The notes below the pieces were generated by a model. It ran no database searches and was not told the origin of the DNA. It saw only the letters and a list, made by a program, of their open reading frames with translations. DNA of 6,169 nucleotides. It comes from CBDUMN01 sp965368335. Lineage in GTDB: Bacteria; Pseudomonadota; Alphaproteobacteria; Rhodospirillales; JAPHRK01. The first letter of the stretch is position 1. Every line of letters starts with the position of its first letter. Shown here in pieces: positions 6,073-6,169 of the stretch. The DNA is taken from contig CBDUMN010000143.1 of the NCBI GenBank assembly GCA_965368335.1, positions 1 to 6,169 of the forward strand, read 5' to 3'. The position numbers were made by a program, and so were the translations under genes.

Positions 6073-6169
6073 ATGACAGAATCAACCCGACTCTTGAAGC
6101 ACCTGTATCTGGTCGAGGGATCGGGTTTCATTTTCCGCGCCTTCCACGGTCTGCCGCCGATGACTCGAG
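6073..6169 (+). CDS. polA: DNA polymerase I, N-terminal fragment (runs off the window)
   Basis: The first 32 codons read MTESTRLLKHLYLVEGSG followed by FIFRAFHGLPPMTR. This matches the start of the 5'-3' exonuclease (flap nuclease) domain of DNA polymerase I, whose family pattern is LVDGS-x-x-x-RA-[YF]-H-x-[LF]-PP. The enzyme fills gaps and removes RNA primers during replication and repair. The ATG at 6073 is preceded by an AGAAGAG purine stretch about 9 nt away. Residue 15 is glutamate (GAG at 6115-6117) where the family normally has a metal-binding aspartate (Asp13 in E. coli). The remainder lies beyond the right edge. Confidence 0.93.
   Translation, partial: MTESTRLLKHLYLVEGSGFIFRAFHGLPPMTR

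Overview
The window looks like chromosome from an alphaproteobacterium, possibly of the Rhodospirillales/Micavibrio type. This rests on the small zf-CHCC (NDUFS6-like) zinc-finger protein encoded directly upstream of DNA polymerase I, on the style of the polA N-terminus, and on the moderate to high GC of the right half. Species cannot be named from the sequence alone.

Left part (1-3124, all on +): five tightly packed genes with no recognised function. In order they are a small exported-looking coiled-coil protein cut by the window edge; a 268-residue acidic helical protein; a 128-residue protein with a charged coiled-coil N-terminus and two membrane segments; a 171-residue coiled-coil protein; and a 350-residue, AT-richer, probably beta-rich protein translationally coupled to the fourth. 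Spacings of 11, 71 and 3 nt and then a 4-nt overlap make this look like one transcription unit. An envelope-associated assembly is the most that can be inferred.

Middle (3125-3726): a 100-nt spacer holding a nested set of short direct repeats (3150-3189), then a complete tRNA-Arg(CCG) on the minus strand with encoded CCA (3227-3303), then a 58-residue four-cysteine protein gene on the minus strand (3382-3558). The 3' end of the tRNA faces the orphan operon, which is the usual geometry for an island inserted at a tRNA gene, but no integrase or att duplicate is visible here.

Right part (3727-6169): a minus-strand pair made of a YadG-like ABC-2 ATPase followed by a lipoprotein alpha/beta hydrolase (lysophospholipase/monoglyceride lipase type) that overlaps it by 1 nt. 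Divergent from these, on +, are the zf-CHCC protein, a very long GC-rich hairpin (34-nt arms with one mismatch), a small AT-rich inverted repeat at the ribosome-binding region, and the first 32 codons of polA. In polA the usual 5'-nuclease aspartate of the LVDGS motif is read as glutamate.
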